Virus record (IMG/VR): IMGVR_UViG_3300036985_006248
Span: 110,281-174,280 of that record
Source: a virus
Direction: 5' to 3' (one strand)
DNA length: 64,000 nucleotides
A model generated the notes under the pieces. That model was not told where the DNA came from. It ran no database searches and worked only from the letters and a program-made list of their open reading frames with translations. A program made the position numbers and the translations under genes. This document shows, in pieces, positions 32,550 through 42,300 of this stretch; position 1 is the first letter of the stretch; the number at the start of each line of letters is the position of its first letter.

Positions 32550-35021
32550 TTATTGTCCTATGTTCATGATGCTTGCCAAGCCACCTAAAACGTGACCCTT
32601 CAATGTTGTTGAATCATCTATCTTTATAATTATTGGTGTGCCTGCTGCGATACCGGATGACCCACCAGAAGCAGCACCGGTCGGCATAATAGCTTTCAAT
32701 GCTTGGATTAAGGCATCATTATCAGTAGTCTTAGAATCCTTTTGCGCTTTGTGATAATCAGTGGCTGCAACAACGAATTGCTTTGCTGGTTCAAGATTTA
32801 CCGACGACCTTGAAGCGACATTTAAAACATCTCCAACCGATTTTAGAGTATTTATTTTTGCTGTGAATTCTACGGTATCTGGTATTTCATTGATGATGTC
32901 GCGAATCTCTATTATGATTCCTTTGATTACATCAAAGCCCGATGTACTCAGTGTTCCGACACCAGAAAACTTTATTAAAGCTGCCGATAACTCAGTAACG
33001 CCATCAGCTATATTTTTTAAACCAGTTCCTGCATTTGAAATTAAATTTGTGATTGAATCTGTGAGTTTAGACATTCCCCACGCTGCCGCACCAATACCAG
33101 CACCCATCCCCAGCAGTGCGCCTCCAAGTGCTAATAATCCGGGTGCGCTCGCAAGCCCTGCTGCCCCTGCGGCTATTATAGCAGGTACCATGGCAAACAA
33201 AGCAGCAGTCATCTGAAACATGGCAAATGATAAGATTCCTATCGAAAGAACTGCGCCTATGATTTGTTCTCCACTCAATTTAGCGAAGGAGTCAACTAGC
33301 TTTGACATTCCCCACGCCGCCAAACCAATACCACCACCTAGCATAAGCATCGCGGCTCCAAGTGCTAATATTTGCAATGCGGATAAAGAGGCAACTGTTC
33401 CTAATGCCCCGACGCCCACACTAGCTTCTGCGCCACCAACGGCGACTTCCGCCCCTGCTGTTGTAAATGCTAGCCCTAGAGCTTTAACTGTAAGGACTAC
33501 CTTAGCCAATAAACCAAAGCTTGTTATCATCGCGCCAATAATAAATATGACTGTCTTTGCTGAATCCGAAAGTTCTAAAAACCCCGTAACAACTGTCTTT
33601 AAAATGTCTGCAAAGGGTTTAGCGATAACAAGAAGTTCATTCATAATTAGAGATAATTGTTTCATAGTATCGGCAGAAGCCTTTTGCGCCGTTTCTAATT
33701 CTTTTTGTGATGCTGCTTGCTTTTGCATTTCTATACTGTCTTTAGCGGAGATTGTGCCAAGCATCTTTTGCGCTTCGTTAAGGTCACTTATCCCTAGGGA
33801 TGCAGCAATTGCTTTTTTCTCAAACTTGTCCATGGAATCAAAATTTTTGCCAGACATGGAAATAGAATTACGTAGCATTTCCACTCTTTCAGATTCTGTT
33901 GCATTGAGCATTTCAACGCTGTTTAAATAATCGCCACCCAATATAGCATTTAACTTTCCAGCAGCCCCAGCAGCACCTTCAAACGTATCGAACTGTTCTC
34001 CCACGATGCCTAAGAGAGAGGTCATTTCTACTCCCAAAGCTTTTGATTGTTTTTCTAAAGCAATAAAAACATCTATTCCTTGTTTTCCATAAACTGACAA
34101 CTTTGACATGCTAGCGCCAAAGTCTGCGGCCATTTTTGCTGGTGCAACCCCGATACCAATGGCGGTTCTGGCTATCAACTCGCTTGTTTTCATAGCATCA
34201 CCGGAAGACATCTTAAGTGACTTAGTTAAATCATTAAAGATTTTTCCAGTGGTTTCTACGCTAACACCTAGATTGTTCATTCTTGCTGCGCTGCCAGCTA
34301 AATCTTTTTGAACATCTTTGTTAAGGGTGGAAAATCCCGACATGCTGGTATATAGGGTGCCCATTGAAGCGGCCATGTCTCCATACCCAAGGCCATACGA
34401 TTCTAGTCCCCGACCCATATCGGCAGTCATTAAATTAATTTGACCAGTTGTAGCGACTAACTTTTCGTTTGCCTTCACTACATCAGACATTAGGCTTGTA
34501 ATGTTCTTAAATATGTTACTAATATCAAAAAGCTTTAAAAATTGTTCTCCGTATTCGCCAGTTATACCTTTTAAATCAACAGACATCTTTGCTAGATTTT
34601 CAGAAATCTTCTTATGTTTTTCTTCTTGCTTGGTTACTAAATCTAGATCTTTCTGTTGCAGTTCCAACTGGTCCTTGAGAGATTTTATTTTCTTTTGGTC
34701 TTTTGTATCTAGTAGGGATTCTTGCACTAATTGTGCTTTAAGCAATTCAATACTTTTTTCTTGAAGCTCTTTTTTTAATTTAGCGTTTTTTACTTTATCA
34801 ACTTCCAAAACCAAGAGATTTTCTAAACTTTGTTTTTCTACTTCAAGAGAAGCTATGTTCTCTATTCTAGTGGCGTTTAATTCTCTGTGAAATTTAATCT
34901 GCTTTTCAAGCAAATCTATTTGCTCATTTAGTAAATCTAGCTCCTTTTGGGTAGCAGGTGTTTTTTGAGCATATAATTCTGCTAGCTCTTTTTCCAATGC
35001 AACTTCTTTTTCGGTAGCCAT
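32550..35021 (-). CDS. tail tape measure protein
   Basis: The 823-residue protein has about 150 residues of charged coiled coil at the N-terminus, then a glycine- and alanine-rich region with hydrophobic segments. A related helix-turn unit is repeated near 560-680 (AAWGMSKLVDSFAKL and AAWGMSKLTDSITNL). This composition is typical of tape measure proteins, which set tail length and may form a membrane channel. It lies directly downstream of the frameshifting chaperone-like gene and a terminator, as in many tailed phages. Confidence 0.88.
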   Translation of the reverse strand: MATEKEVALEKELAELYAQKTPATQKELDLLNEQIDLLEKQIKFHRELNATRIENIASLEVEKQSLENLLVLEVDKVKNAKLKKELQEKSIELLKAQLVQESLLDTKDQKKIKSLKDQLELQQKDLDLVTKQEEKHKKISENLAKMSVDLKGITGEYGEQFLKLFDISNIFKNITSLMSDVVKANEKLVATTGQINLMTADMGRGLESYGLGYGDMAASMGTLYTSMSGFSTLNKDVQKDLAGSAARMNNLGVSVETTGKIFNDLTKSLKMSSGDAMKTSELIARTAIGIGVAPAKMAADFGASMSKLSVYGKQGIDVFIALEKQSKALGVEMTSLLGIVGEQFDTFEGAAGAAGKLNAILGGDYLNSVEMLNATESERVEMLRNSISMSGKNFDSMDKFEKKAIAASLGISDLNEAQKMLGTISAKDSIEMQKQAASQKELETAQKASADTMKQLSLIMNELLVIAKPFADILKTVVTGFLELSDSAKTVIFIIGAMITSFGLLAKVVLTVKALGLAFTTAGAEVAVGGAEASVGVGALGTVASLSALQILALGAAMLMLGGGIGLAAWGMSKLVDSFAKLSGEQIIGAVLSIGILSFAMFQMTAALFAMVPAIIAAGAAGLASAPGLLALGGALLGMGAGIGAAAWGMSKLTDSITNLISNAGTGLKNIADGVTELSAALIKFSGVGTLSTSGFDVIKGIIIEIRDIINEIPDTVEFTAKINTLKSVGDVLNVASRSSVNLEPAKQFVVAATDYHKAQKDSKTTDNDALIQALKAIMPTGAASGGSSGIAAGTPIIIKIDDSTTLKGHVLGGLASIMNIGQ

Positions 35022-35065
35022 AATAGTTTATCTCACAGAATATATCAACATGATAATTAGTATCC

Positions 35066-35099
35066 AAATAAAAATGGGCGAGAATATGCTTCTCGCCCA
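35066..35099 (-). terminator. Rho-independent terminator before the tape measure gene
   Basis: A perfect 10-base stem (TGGGCGAGAA with TTCTCGCCCA, 5-base loop) is followed by TTTTTATTT on the minus strand. It would limit read-through from the tail tube and chaperone genes into the tape measure gene. Confidence 0.9.
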
Positions 35100-35102
35100 C
35101 AG

Positions 35103-35283
35103 TTATTTCTTCTTCATAGCGTCTGATTCATTCTTTAGCTGGTCTAATAGCTTCTCTACAAACCACTTTCTTAGACCCACTGGAAGGTTGTAGCTTTCAA
35201 ATAAACTAAACCCACCATAATATTTTAAATAGAAGAATTGCTCATATGTATTTTGTTGGTATTCATCACTTAAACCAAAAAAA
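35103..35283 (-). CDS. frameshift extension of the gp26-like protein (57 residues, no start codon)
   Basis: This frame is open from a TGA just upstream of the run of seven T bases to a TAA at 35103, and it contains no ATG, GTG or TTG near its start. It encodes GLSDEYQQNTYEQFFYLKYY, then GGFSLFESYNLPVGLRKWF, a protein-like segment typical of the end of tail assembly chaperone proteins. It can be reached only by a +1 (or -2) shift from the gene at 35266. It ends just before the terminator. Confidence 0.7.
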
Positions 35284-36123
35284 GTCTGCCGTCAGCGGCA
35301 CTTCCAATTCCCCAACAAATTCGCACGACTTACAAGAAAATGAATGGCGCATATCTATACCCTTCATATTTTCTTGGTATACTGTTCGTAAATGTTTAGA
35401 GTCACGAGCAGGCATGCTCATAATAGCCGCTTCTAGAGCTGCTTTATCAGTAATGCCATTGATTGAAATTATTGTCATCTTTAACTGATCTATCAAAGAT
35501 GAATCACCGCTTGATAAATTCTTTTTTGATTCTGATATTCTGAGCATTGCTTTTTCATCAAAGCCGTTTAAAGCACGGCATTTAACTGTCCAAGTGGTCT
35601 TTGGGAGTGTAATTGTGAATAGGCCATTTTCGTCTACATCAACAGGCTGTACGTTATCAATAGAATCAAGCTTTTCCAATAGGTCAAAGCTATCTTTGTT
35701 TTTTTGACCACATGAAGGACAAGTAACTGTTGTAGCATAATCAGAACCATAAGCTGATATTCTGGCTGCAAGCAGAATTGCACTTCTATCTTCAACTGTT
35801 AAAGTATCGGTATTAATACGTTGGTCGGTTACAAGAGATTGTATAAGCTTGTCTAATGCCACGCCTTTCTTTAAGAGATTCTTGGAATTGAGAATATCTT
35901 CTTCTTTGGCAGTCATTTCTTTAATTTCTATTGTGTCCTTATTATACAAGGGGTGGTTTGGAGGATAAAACTTACCCTTGGAAGGCAAGGAAACAAAGCT
36001 GGTTGGAACGATAAACTCAAGAGGTCTTTGAGTTGGCACCGATATCGAGGGATTCAATAATTGTGGAGTGTCGCTGTCTTGTTGAGTTTGACTTGAACCA
36101 AGACGTTCTAAATTGTTACGCAT
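35266..36123 (-). CDS. baseplate hub/tail assembly chaperone protein (T4 gp26-like) with apparent frameshift
   Basis: The 285-residue zero-frame product has a zinc ribbon, CPSCG near 135 and CKSCE near 263. It shares the general form of the T4 baseplate gp26 family (FVSLPSKGKFYPPNHPLY near 42 and an acidic KEEDIL segment). It ends at TGA three residues past a T7 run (35277-35283). Continuing in the +1 frame adds 57 residues, giving about 339. Its position between tube and tape measure matches the G/GT chaperone slot. A promoter (36148-36175) precedes it. Confidence 0.75.
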   Translation of the reverse strand: MRNNLERLGSSQTQQDSDTPQLLNPSISVPTQRPLEFIVPTSFVSLPSKGKFYPPNHPLYNKDTIEIKEMTAKEEDILNSKNLLKKGVALDKLIQSLVTDQRINTDTLTVEDRSAILLAARISAYGSDYATTVTCPSCGQKNKDSFDLLEKLDSIDNVQPVDVDENGLFTITLPKTTWTVKCRALNGFDEKAMLRISESKKNLSSGDSSLIDQLKMTIISINGITDKAALEAAIMSMPARDSKHLRTVYQENMKGIDMRHSFSCKSCEFVGELEVPLTADFFWFK

Positions 36124-36147
36124 GTGTACCTACGCTTTCTTATGCCA

Positions 36148-36175
36148 AGTATACAGGAAAGGCGAAAAGTGTTAA
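36148..36175 (-). promoter_or_regulatory. candidate sigma70-like promoter
   Basis: On the minus strand TTAACA (36170-36175), a 16-base spacer and TATACT (36148-36153) lie in the gap between the second tail tube gene and the gp26-like gene. The start codon is about 25 bases further on. Confidence 0.5.
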
Positions 36176-36185
36176 ATTATTTTCT

Positions 36186-36866
36186 TTAATCGCTGATTCC
36201 ATTTATTAATACTCCGCTGCGGGCAGGGCCACTGCCCTGTACTTCACCACCAAAAACTTCTGCTCTAGGCGCTGGCGTTTCATGTTTGGGAGAGTTGAGT
36301 AACTCTTTTATTTTAGCTTCATCTTCTTTTGTAAGAATTGATAGCGAAGCATAATCATATGTTACTGTAAAACTTATATCTACTAAATCTTCACTTTGAT
36401 AATTTAAACTTCCATACTTTATGTTAGTAATAAAAGGGTTATTCAAAGTCCACGTTTCGATTTTATTTCCATGTTCATCGATCTGGATTATATCAATCGG
36501 AAATGTCGCTAGCTTTTTAGATATTTGATTTGTTTGGCTGGTGCTTGGATTTCTGTACCCCGCAGCACTCATGATATTATGTAATGCGCTAGTTGTTGAC
36601 TTACCATTATCAATAGCAGAAACCATTTTTATATTGATAGGATTCCAAACTAGGTTTTTAGGATAATTAAATGTGTGATTTAATAATACATGCGAGGTAG
36701 TCTCGACCTTATATTCCGGTTTATCACATTCCTTAAGAGTGAAGACAAATTGTTCTAATATATTTTCGTCATATCCAGAAGGTATATTTGTTGGTGCGCC
36801 GAAACGAATATACCACCTATATTGGCGTAATGGTTCAACATTAGTGCTATCAGTCCAAAATGACAT
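36186..36866 (-). CDS. tail tube protein, paralogue 2 (gp19-like)
   Basis: The 226-residue protein starts MSFWTDSTNVEPLRQYRWYIRFG and contains LNHTFNYPKNLVWNPI near 64 and YQSEDLVDISFTVTYDYA near 156. These match the first tube protein (36904) and the T4 gp19 family. It has a longer, proline-rich C-terminus than its paralogue. One copy may form the tube and the other a specialised end or ring. Confidence 0.85.
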   Translation of the reverse strand: MSFWTDSTNVEPLRQYRWYIRFGAPTNIPSGYDENILEQFVFTLKECDKPEYKVETTSHVLLNHTFNYPKNLVWNPINIKMVSAIDNGKSTTSALHNIMSAAGYRNPSTSQTNQISKKLATFPIDIIQIDEHGNKIETWTLNNPFITNIKYGSLNYQSEDLVDISFTVTYDYASLSILTKEDEAKIKELLNSPKHETPAPRAEVFGGEVQGSGPARSGVLINGISD

Positions 36867-36903
36867 AGGTGGTATATGATTTTTTAATAATAAAGATTAT
36901 TGT

Positions 36904-37488
36904 TTATGTATTAGGAGTGCCGGGGAATCCGGGGTTAAGAAGAGCAGCTTCATCTGAACTACCAACTCTTAATTGAGCCCAATCATAATCAATATTGCAG
37001 TTTATTTCTACGATTTCTTCGCTTGAATAATCAAGAGCACCGAATGTTATAGAAGTGAAAAACGGATGATAAATATCCCATTCTTCTATCGATAGGCCAT
37101 CGGCATCTACTTGTATAATGGTGATGTTGTTGCCCATAGCGTTATTAAATTTTCGCTTTCCAACAGTAGCCAATTGCGCCCCTTGAGCGGGCTTTTCAAG
37201 AGTTGGAACACCGTAACCAGCGCCAAGTATAACATTGTTTACGATGTTAATCGCATCTGGTTGTGCTACGGCAGCAAATGTCATAGCGATCGGTTCCCAT
37301 TCTACACGACCGGGATATTTAAACTTGTGATTTAAATAGGAGTGTGCTACAGATGCAATCTTTAATTTAGGTTTATCAACTTTCTTTAATGCAAAAGAAA
37401 TATCCGATAGACCAGCCGCACCGGCAAATCTCACTACCCATCTATAGTTTCTCTTTGGTTCTGGTCCTACTGCGCTCCAAAATGACAT
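36904..37488 (-). CDS. tail tube protein, paralogue 1 (gp19-like)
   Basis: The 194-residue protein (MSFWSAVGPEPKRNYRWVVRF, LNHKFKYPGRVEWEPI, YSSEEIVEINCNIDYDWA) is a gp19-type tube subunit. Its length is near that of T4 gp19 (163 residues). It follows the sheath gene, the T4-like order. A hairpin lies in the 64-base gap to the sheath gene, and AGGAG precedes the ATG. Confidence 0.88.
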   Translation of the reverse strand: MSFWSAVGPEPKRNYRWVVRFAGAAGLSDISFALKKVDKPKLKIASVAHSYLNHKFKYPGRVEWEPIAMTFAAVAQPDAINIVNNVILGAGYGVPTLEKPAQGAQLATVGKRKFNNAMGNNITIIQVDADGLSIEEWDIYHPFFTSITFGALDYSSEEIVEINCNIDYDWAQLRVGSSDEAALLNPGFPGTPNT

Positions 37489-37505
37489 TTATTTTTTCTC
37501 CTAAG

Positions 37506-37539
37506 TTTGGCGACTACCTTAATGTATATAGTCGCCAAA
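37506..37539 (-). other. intergenic inverted repeat between sheath and tube genes
   Basis: An 11-base perfect inverted repeat (TTTGGCGACTA with TAGTCGCCAAA, 12-base loop) follows the sheath stop. There is no T-run after it on the minus strand, so it may be an RNA-processing or stability hairpin rather than a terminator. Tube protein is needed in large amounts, so mRNA stabilisation is plausible. Confidence 0.45.
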
Positions 37540-37552
37540 GCAATATTTATTA

Positions 37553-40264
37553 TTAATCAGCGAAGCTTGCACCAGTATTGCTGATAACGAAGTCTAGTGC
37601 GATAAATTCAATTGCACGGGCTGGCTTCAACATTATCTTTGCATATACAATGTTACGGTCAATTAAGTCTGGGGTCGTTGTTGTGGTATCCAGAATGACT
37701 CTGTATTCAGAAAGACCGAAACGTGATTGAACGCTTGATAAGAACGGGTTTGCCTTATCTAAGAAACGCTTCCACGTTACTTCTACGTTTGGATCAAATA
37801 ATACCGTTGAAGCCATGCGGCTAATTTCTTTCTTTAAGTAAATCATCAAACGACGAACATTGATACGGTCAAGGGCTGAAGGAGTTACTTGTAATGTCTT
37901 TTGACCGAATATTACAATTCCTTCTGCTGGGAAAGTCGCAATTGGATTGATGTTTGATTCATACAAGTCGTCACGATCTTTTGAATTTAAGCGTAATGAG
38001 GTTTGGATAACAGGCAATCCTGCTGCTCCATCTGATAAGCCACCACGATTAAAACCTGCTGGTGCAAACCAGAGTTCTGTCTTCTTTTGTGAAGATGAGA
38101 ACGTTCCTAGAGCTACAACGGAAGGTGGAACCCAGACTTTATTATTATTGATTGTATCCTTGACCAATACCCATGGGAAGAATGAACAACCATAACTTGT
38201 ATTTGCGTAGTTATCCTTTACTTCGGTAATTACAGATTGAACGTTTGGTTTAACCGTTTTATCTTCTGGCTCATAGTCACCTTTCAAGTCAACTATTGCC
38301 AAGGCATCGCCGCGCAATTCACATTTCTCGATTAATAAGTTGTTTAATCCAGCGTTGGAAACACCCGGAACTACTGCGAGATTCATTTCAACTACTTCTG
38401 CATCGGCTACGCTTTCGATAGCGACCTTAACACTGTTGTAGCTGTAATTAATGGTTTCTGAACCGTTGTCTAAGATACTGTTGGCGAATGGGTCACGTTG
38501 TGTAATATCCACACCGTCAGAACCACCAACCATTGGCATTGTGAACTTATTAAACTTCTTTAATAGGACTTCGATGCCACCGCTAACATTTGCTGTGATG
38601 GAATTGCCACTAAGTCTATTACCTTGTTGCCATGAAGCTCCAGCAGCCTCTACAACCACTCCAGCACTGACAGCACCACTTACGTCATCTAAAGAGAATA
38701 GATATTGATTCTTTGTTGCTGAGAAAGTGGCCGGTTCGGTTCTTACGTAATCTTGATAGTCTTCATTCACTCTCTTGGTATTATCAACCGTTGTTTTTAC
38801 GCCCCAATAAACAGCCGACAATGAAGGTACAGGACTGCCGCTCTTACTAGCTAATAACGGGATTCTTGGCATTGCAAAGCTTGCGGTATAAGCTGCCGCG
38901 CCAGTGATATGATTCGTGCTTAATACAGTAGTTAATGCTTGGCCTACTATACCAGAACCAGTAACTGTTTGGTTTTCATACGCTTTCGCGCCATAATAAC
39001 CAAATGGCAACAAGCTAGGATTTGCCTTGCCGTCATCAACTGTTGTGTCCATTTGTACACTGATGAATTTTGAATTATTATCGTAAGTGCCATATTCTAC
39101 ATATGCTTGCTTTGAATAATCCCATGTAGTATATTTATCACCTATTCTCTTAGCGATATAATTTTCAGAAGAAGGATCTAAACTCAACCCAATGAATCTT
39201 TCAACATATTGTGGTTGAACATCGTTGTCGCTAACTTTTCTAATGGATACTGTAAAAGTGCCATAGCTGGTGTAGTTGTTAGCTGGTAATTTAATTTCTT
39301 CGATGGAAATCTTTAAGTTTTGGCTGTTCCATTCGCCCTCTGATAAATTGTTAAAGGTGAAAAGAGTTTGTAGTTCTGGATAGGATCCATCAGTCGAGCT
39401 TCCAGTGTTGAAGGAACTAGAAACTCCTAAGTGTTGTGAAACCACCCAGTTAGTTGTTGCGTCTTGCGCTTCTTTTCTAAAGTTGGTATAACCATCGAGC
39501 TTTAACAAGATAGCCGCTGCACTAGTTGGTGAGCCTTTATCGGCTGATAAACTTATGTTGCTTTCTTTTAGCCAAGTAACAAATGTTTCACCTAAGAAAT
39601 AACCTTTATCGGAATAGGCAGTTGGGTTTGTATTCAAAACTTTTCTAATATATTTCTTAGAATCTACGCCAAAGTTAATGCTTGAAGTTACTGAATTAGC
39701 TACTAATCTTGTTTCTAAATTAGTATTGTCAATGCGTACCCAAGTTTGGTCTTTATTGACAACATCATCTACGCTGCTGGTTAAGCTGCTGCCGACAAGC
39801 CCAAGCGTACCACTTGAATAAAGGATGGCGGCTAATGCGGCTGTACCATTAACGGCTCCCGAAACGAATGGAGCAAAGAACAAACCATAAGCATTATTAA
39901 CTGACCAGCCTGCTGATGCAGGGGCAGCAGCAGCAGCGCCTTCAAATTGGAATCCACCTAAGCGAACAAACGTAATAGGAGAAGAATTCTTCAAATACGC
40001 TTGTGCGGCATAGGGACCATAGGTTGGACTTGTAAAATTACCGTCTCTCCATACATCGCCACCTTGACCACCGGGAACTGGCTCTCCAAATACATCAACA
40101 AAGTCTGAAAAGCTTTGAATACGTACTGGGCGCATCATTGGACCACGAAGTGAGCGACCGATAATAACTGGACCCATTTCTGATGGTGATTTTGGCAATT
40201 GCGAGTTATCTATTTCGTTTACTTGCACACCGGGCGATACAAATCTAAATTTTGAAACTGACAT
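37553..40264 (-). CDS. contractile tail sheath protein (gp18-like)
   Basis: The 903-residue protein starts with FVSPGVQVNEIDNSQLPKS and GPVIIGRSLRGP, the conserved N-terminus of contractile sheath proteins. It ends with a sheath C-terminal domain (RLMIYLKKEISRMAS near 800). The C-terminal domain drives inter-subunit meshing. It is larger than T4 gp18 (659), with long insertions in the middle. AAAGGAG precedes the ATG. Confidence 0.93.
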   Translation of the reverse strand: MSVSKFRFVSPGVQVNEIDNSQLPKSPSEMGPVIIGRSLRGPMMRPVRIQSFSDFVDVFGEPVPGGQGGDVWRDGNFTSPTYGPYAAQAYLKNSSPITFVRLGGFQFEGAAAAAPASAGWSVNNAYGLFFAPFVSGAVNGTAALAAILYSSGTLGLVGSSLTSSVDDVVNKDQTWVRIDNTNLETRLVANSVTSSINFGVDSKKYIRKVLNTNPTAYSDKGYFLGETFVTWLKESNISLSADKGSPTSAAAILLKLDGYTNFRKEAQDATTNWVVSQHLGVSSSFNTGSSTDGSYPELQTLFTFNNLSEGEWNSQNLKISIEEIKLPANNYTSYGTFTVSIRKVSDNDVQPQYVERFIGLSLDPSSENYIAKRIGDKYTTWDYSKQAYVEYGTYDNNSKFISVQMDTTVDDGKANPSLLPFGYYGAKAYENQTVTGSGIVGQALTTVLSTNHITGAAAYTASFAMPRIPLLASKSGSPVPSLSAVYWGVKTTVDNTKRVNEDYQDYVRTEPATFSATKNQYLFSLDDVSGAVSAGVVVEAAGASWQQGNRLSGNSITANVSGGIEVLLKKFNKFTMPMVGGSDGVDITQRDPFANSILDNGSETINYSYNSVKVAIESVADAEVVEMNLAVVPGVSNAGLNNLLIEKCELRGDALAIVDLKGDYEPEDKTVKPNVQSVITEVKDNYANTSYGCSFFPWVLVKDTINNNKVWVPPSVVALGTFSSSQKKTELWFAPAGFNRGGLSDGAAGLPVIQTSLRLNSKDRDDLYESNINPIATFPAEGIVIFGQKTLQVTPSALDRINVRRLMIYLKKEISRMASTVLFDPNVEVTWKRFLDKANPFLSSVQSRFGLSEYRVILDTTTTTPDLIDRNIVYAKIMLKPARAIEFIALDFVISNTGASFAD

Positions 40265-40362
40265 TATTCAATTCTCCTTTGGGAGTTTAGCATAAAATTT
40301 ATAGTCGTTTTGACTTAATATAAGTAGTAGTTCTATGTTGTAAAATACTATAATAGTTTATT

Positions 40363-40881
40363 TTATTTGGCATTAAACAGGCTTTCACGGGCTTTAATAC
40401 ATTTTGCTACAACTTCAAACTTAAAATCAATTTGACCAAATAACAGCTTAGGCTCTGCTATTGTTACTATCTCGTAAAAGGTATCGCCATATAATAAAAA
40501 GTCGCCTTCACGAACATATAGGTCTTGGTCTTCGGTTAAACGCCTACGATGAAATTTAGTTGTTATTGATGTAACACGGTCAATACCAAATGTTTTTGTT
40601 TCTGTTTTGCTGCCTTCCCAATCAACCAGTGCTTGGACTCTTATAGGAGACAGGAATGTTTTCTGTACTGCCTCACCATAAATAGGATGATAGTTTGTGT
40701 GTTCACGACTTATTGGATAATAAACCAGCGTTTGTCCAATAACTCTTTCAATAATTTCATCATTTATTTGCTTGACAAGATTGCGCTCCTTCTCTCCAAG
40801 AAATAAAGGTGGAGGTGGAGCGGCGGGTTGGCTAGCAATATTTTCAGCCAAGCTAGATTTTGTTTTCTTTTTACGTGCCAT
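40363..40881 (-). CDS. neck/head-tail connector protein (gp14-like)
   Basis: The 172-residue protein contains YYPISREHTNYHPIYGEAV near 54 and REGDFLLYGDTFYEIVTI near 122, a pattern typical of neck proteins in T4-like phages. The N-terminus is a basic, proline-rich arm. It is adjacent to the larger neck-like gene and ahead of the sheath gene. Confidence 0.65.
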   Translation of the reverse strand: MARKKKTKSSLAENIASQPAAPPPPLFLGEKERNLVKQINDEIIERVIGQTLVYYPISREHTNYHPIYGEAVQKTFLSPIRVQALVDWEGSKTETKTFGIDRVTSITTKFHRRRLTEDQDLYVREGDFLLYGDTFYEIVTIAEPKLLFGQIDFKFEVVAKCIKARESLFNAK

Positions 40882-40888
40882 TTATTTT

Positions 40889-42181
40889 TTAACCCACAAA
40901 TATAAAGTTAGGAATGAATGCTTGCGCTTTGGCTGCATCTTCCATAGTCTTTGCACTATCTTCCCCTATCTTCAGGTATGTCATTTCTGCTAATTGTGTT
41001 TTTAATTCTTCACGAAGTTTATCTTTTTCTTCTTTACCTTCTGCGAGAAGCTTATCACCATTCAATGTTACGCTGTCGCCGGGAATGGGTACTTTATCAA
41101 ATTTGCTACGAACGTGTCCCAACATCTCTTTTGCTACTGCCAAGGCGAAACGACGAATCCATTGCTTACCAATACTGTTTATCTTATCATATGGAATATT
41201 TTGAAATGGCAAGGTATTCATATTGTTGATTCCATCAACGGTGGTGGAAGCAGGAACACTTCCTGATACTTGTGGTGTGTTTGTCCAAGCGTTAGAACCA
41301 ACTGTGAAATCAAACCAGAACTTTATTGGTGAAGATGCATTAGGAACGGGGTAAAGACGTAACATGTTATTACGTAGCTGATATGACCAATCACTAACAC
41401 GAGTCTTTATAGCGTCTTCATATGCCATTGCTTGCAACTTATTTTGCCAAGCGGGAATTACTTCAAATGTGCTATCATCAGCAAATTGTCCATAGGTGCT
41501 CAAGTTACCTACTACATTTAAGCCACCGAAATAACCATAGAAGTTCCATGAAGCGCCGATTGTTTTATAATATACTTTTAATATATTGATTCTATTATTG
41601 CCAATATTCCATCCATTTTGTGTTGCTGAAGAAGAAACAGCGGCTTGCAAATCATAATCTTGTTGGCCTGCGGTAGTTGTTAAAGAGCCGGAATATACTG
41701 GTTCATCACCATTTACGCCAACAAGATTGTTAACCCCTAGCGCAACATTCTTTGTATATGTGAATTGCATCTTTGGAAATGCAAGAGAAGCATTAGCTAA
41801 ATCAGCAGCATTGCTACCCGTTAATTGTCCGTCGCTGTTAAAAGAACCAGTATCTTGTCCAATAACAAATGGTAGTGCATTTTTAGCTTGGTGAAGGTTA
41901 ATAATATAAGAATATTCTAGCACTGCCTCTTCATATGCCGTATGAACTTGAGTTTCTACTAATTCAATATCTAATACGTCGCCACCAAGCTTTTTATATG
42001 TAAACGCTACTTGCTCTACTGACCCAATTCTATAGTCGTCTATCTGGGTTGTAGTCCAATATTCTGGTGAGACATAAACAGCAAAAGGCAAAGAGCTGGT
42101 TGTTACATTGGCTACATTACCGGTTGGCGGTAATATCACTTTGCTCATCTGGGAAATCGGTGAAAAGTTTGGAAGCGCCAT
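40889..42181 (-). CDS. head completion/neck protein (gp13-like)
   Basis: The 430-residue protein lies between capsid and sheath genes, where T4 carries gp13 and gp14. A C-terminal helical stretch (WIRRFALAVAKEMLGHVRSK near 345) and the beta-rich middle fit a connector protein. The family was inferred from position and general layout. A TATACT box (42199-42204) and GAGG lie upstream of the ATG, and a strong terminator separates it from the small gene upstream. Confidence 0.6.
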   Translation of the reverse strand: MALPNFSPISQMSKVILPPTGNVANVTTSSLPFAVYVSPEYWTTTQIDDYRIGSVEQVAFTYKKLGGDVLDIELVETQVHTAYEEAVLEYSYIINLHQAKNALPFVIGQDTGSFNSDGQLTGSNAADLANASLAFPKMQFTYTKNVALGVNNLVGVNGDEPVYSGSLTTTAGQQDYDLQAAVSSSATQNGWNIGNNRINILKVYYKTIGASWNFYGYFGGLNVVGNLSTYGQFADDSTFEVIPAWQNKLQAMAYEDAIKTRVSDWSYQLRNNMLRLYPVPNASSPIKFWFDFTVGSNAWTNTPQVSGSVPASTTVDGINNMNTLPFQNIPYDKINSIGKQWIRRFALAVAKEMLGHVRSKFDKVPIPGDSVTLNGDKLLAEGKEEKDKLREELKTQLAEMTYLKIGEDSAKTMEDAAKAQAFIPNFIFVG

Positions 42182-42235
42182 TATTTATTCCTCGTAATAG
42201 TATACTAAATAGTTTTAATATGTTCTTTCTTCACA

Positions 42236-42268
42236 AATAAAAAACCCCGCTGTTTTTAGCAGCGGGGC
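42236..42268 (-). terminator. Rho-independent terminator
   Basis: A stem of 8 bases (CCCCGCTG with CAGCGGGG, 7-base loop) is followed by TTTTTTATTT on the minus strand. It ends the short transcript carrying the 58-residue gene. Confidence 0.9.
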
Positions 42269-42300
42269 AAAGGTTTTATTCTTTAACTGGATTGTTTGTA

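Noticed and set aside
33220-33930. 236-residue plus-strand frame inside the tape measure gene
   Set aside because: It is the complement of an Ala/Gly/Ser-rich gene, with no ribosome site or protein-like pattern.
40264-40330. T4-type late promoter (TATAAATA) upstream of the sheath gene
   Set aside because: CTATAAATT is close but imperfect, and no consistent copy is found before the other late genes in AT-rich DNA.
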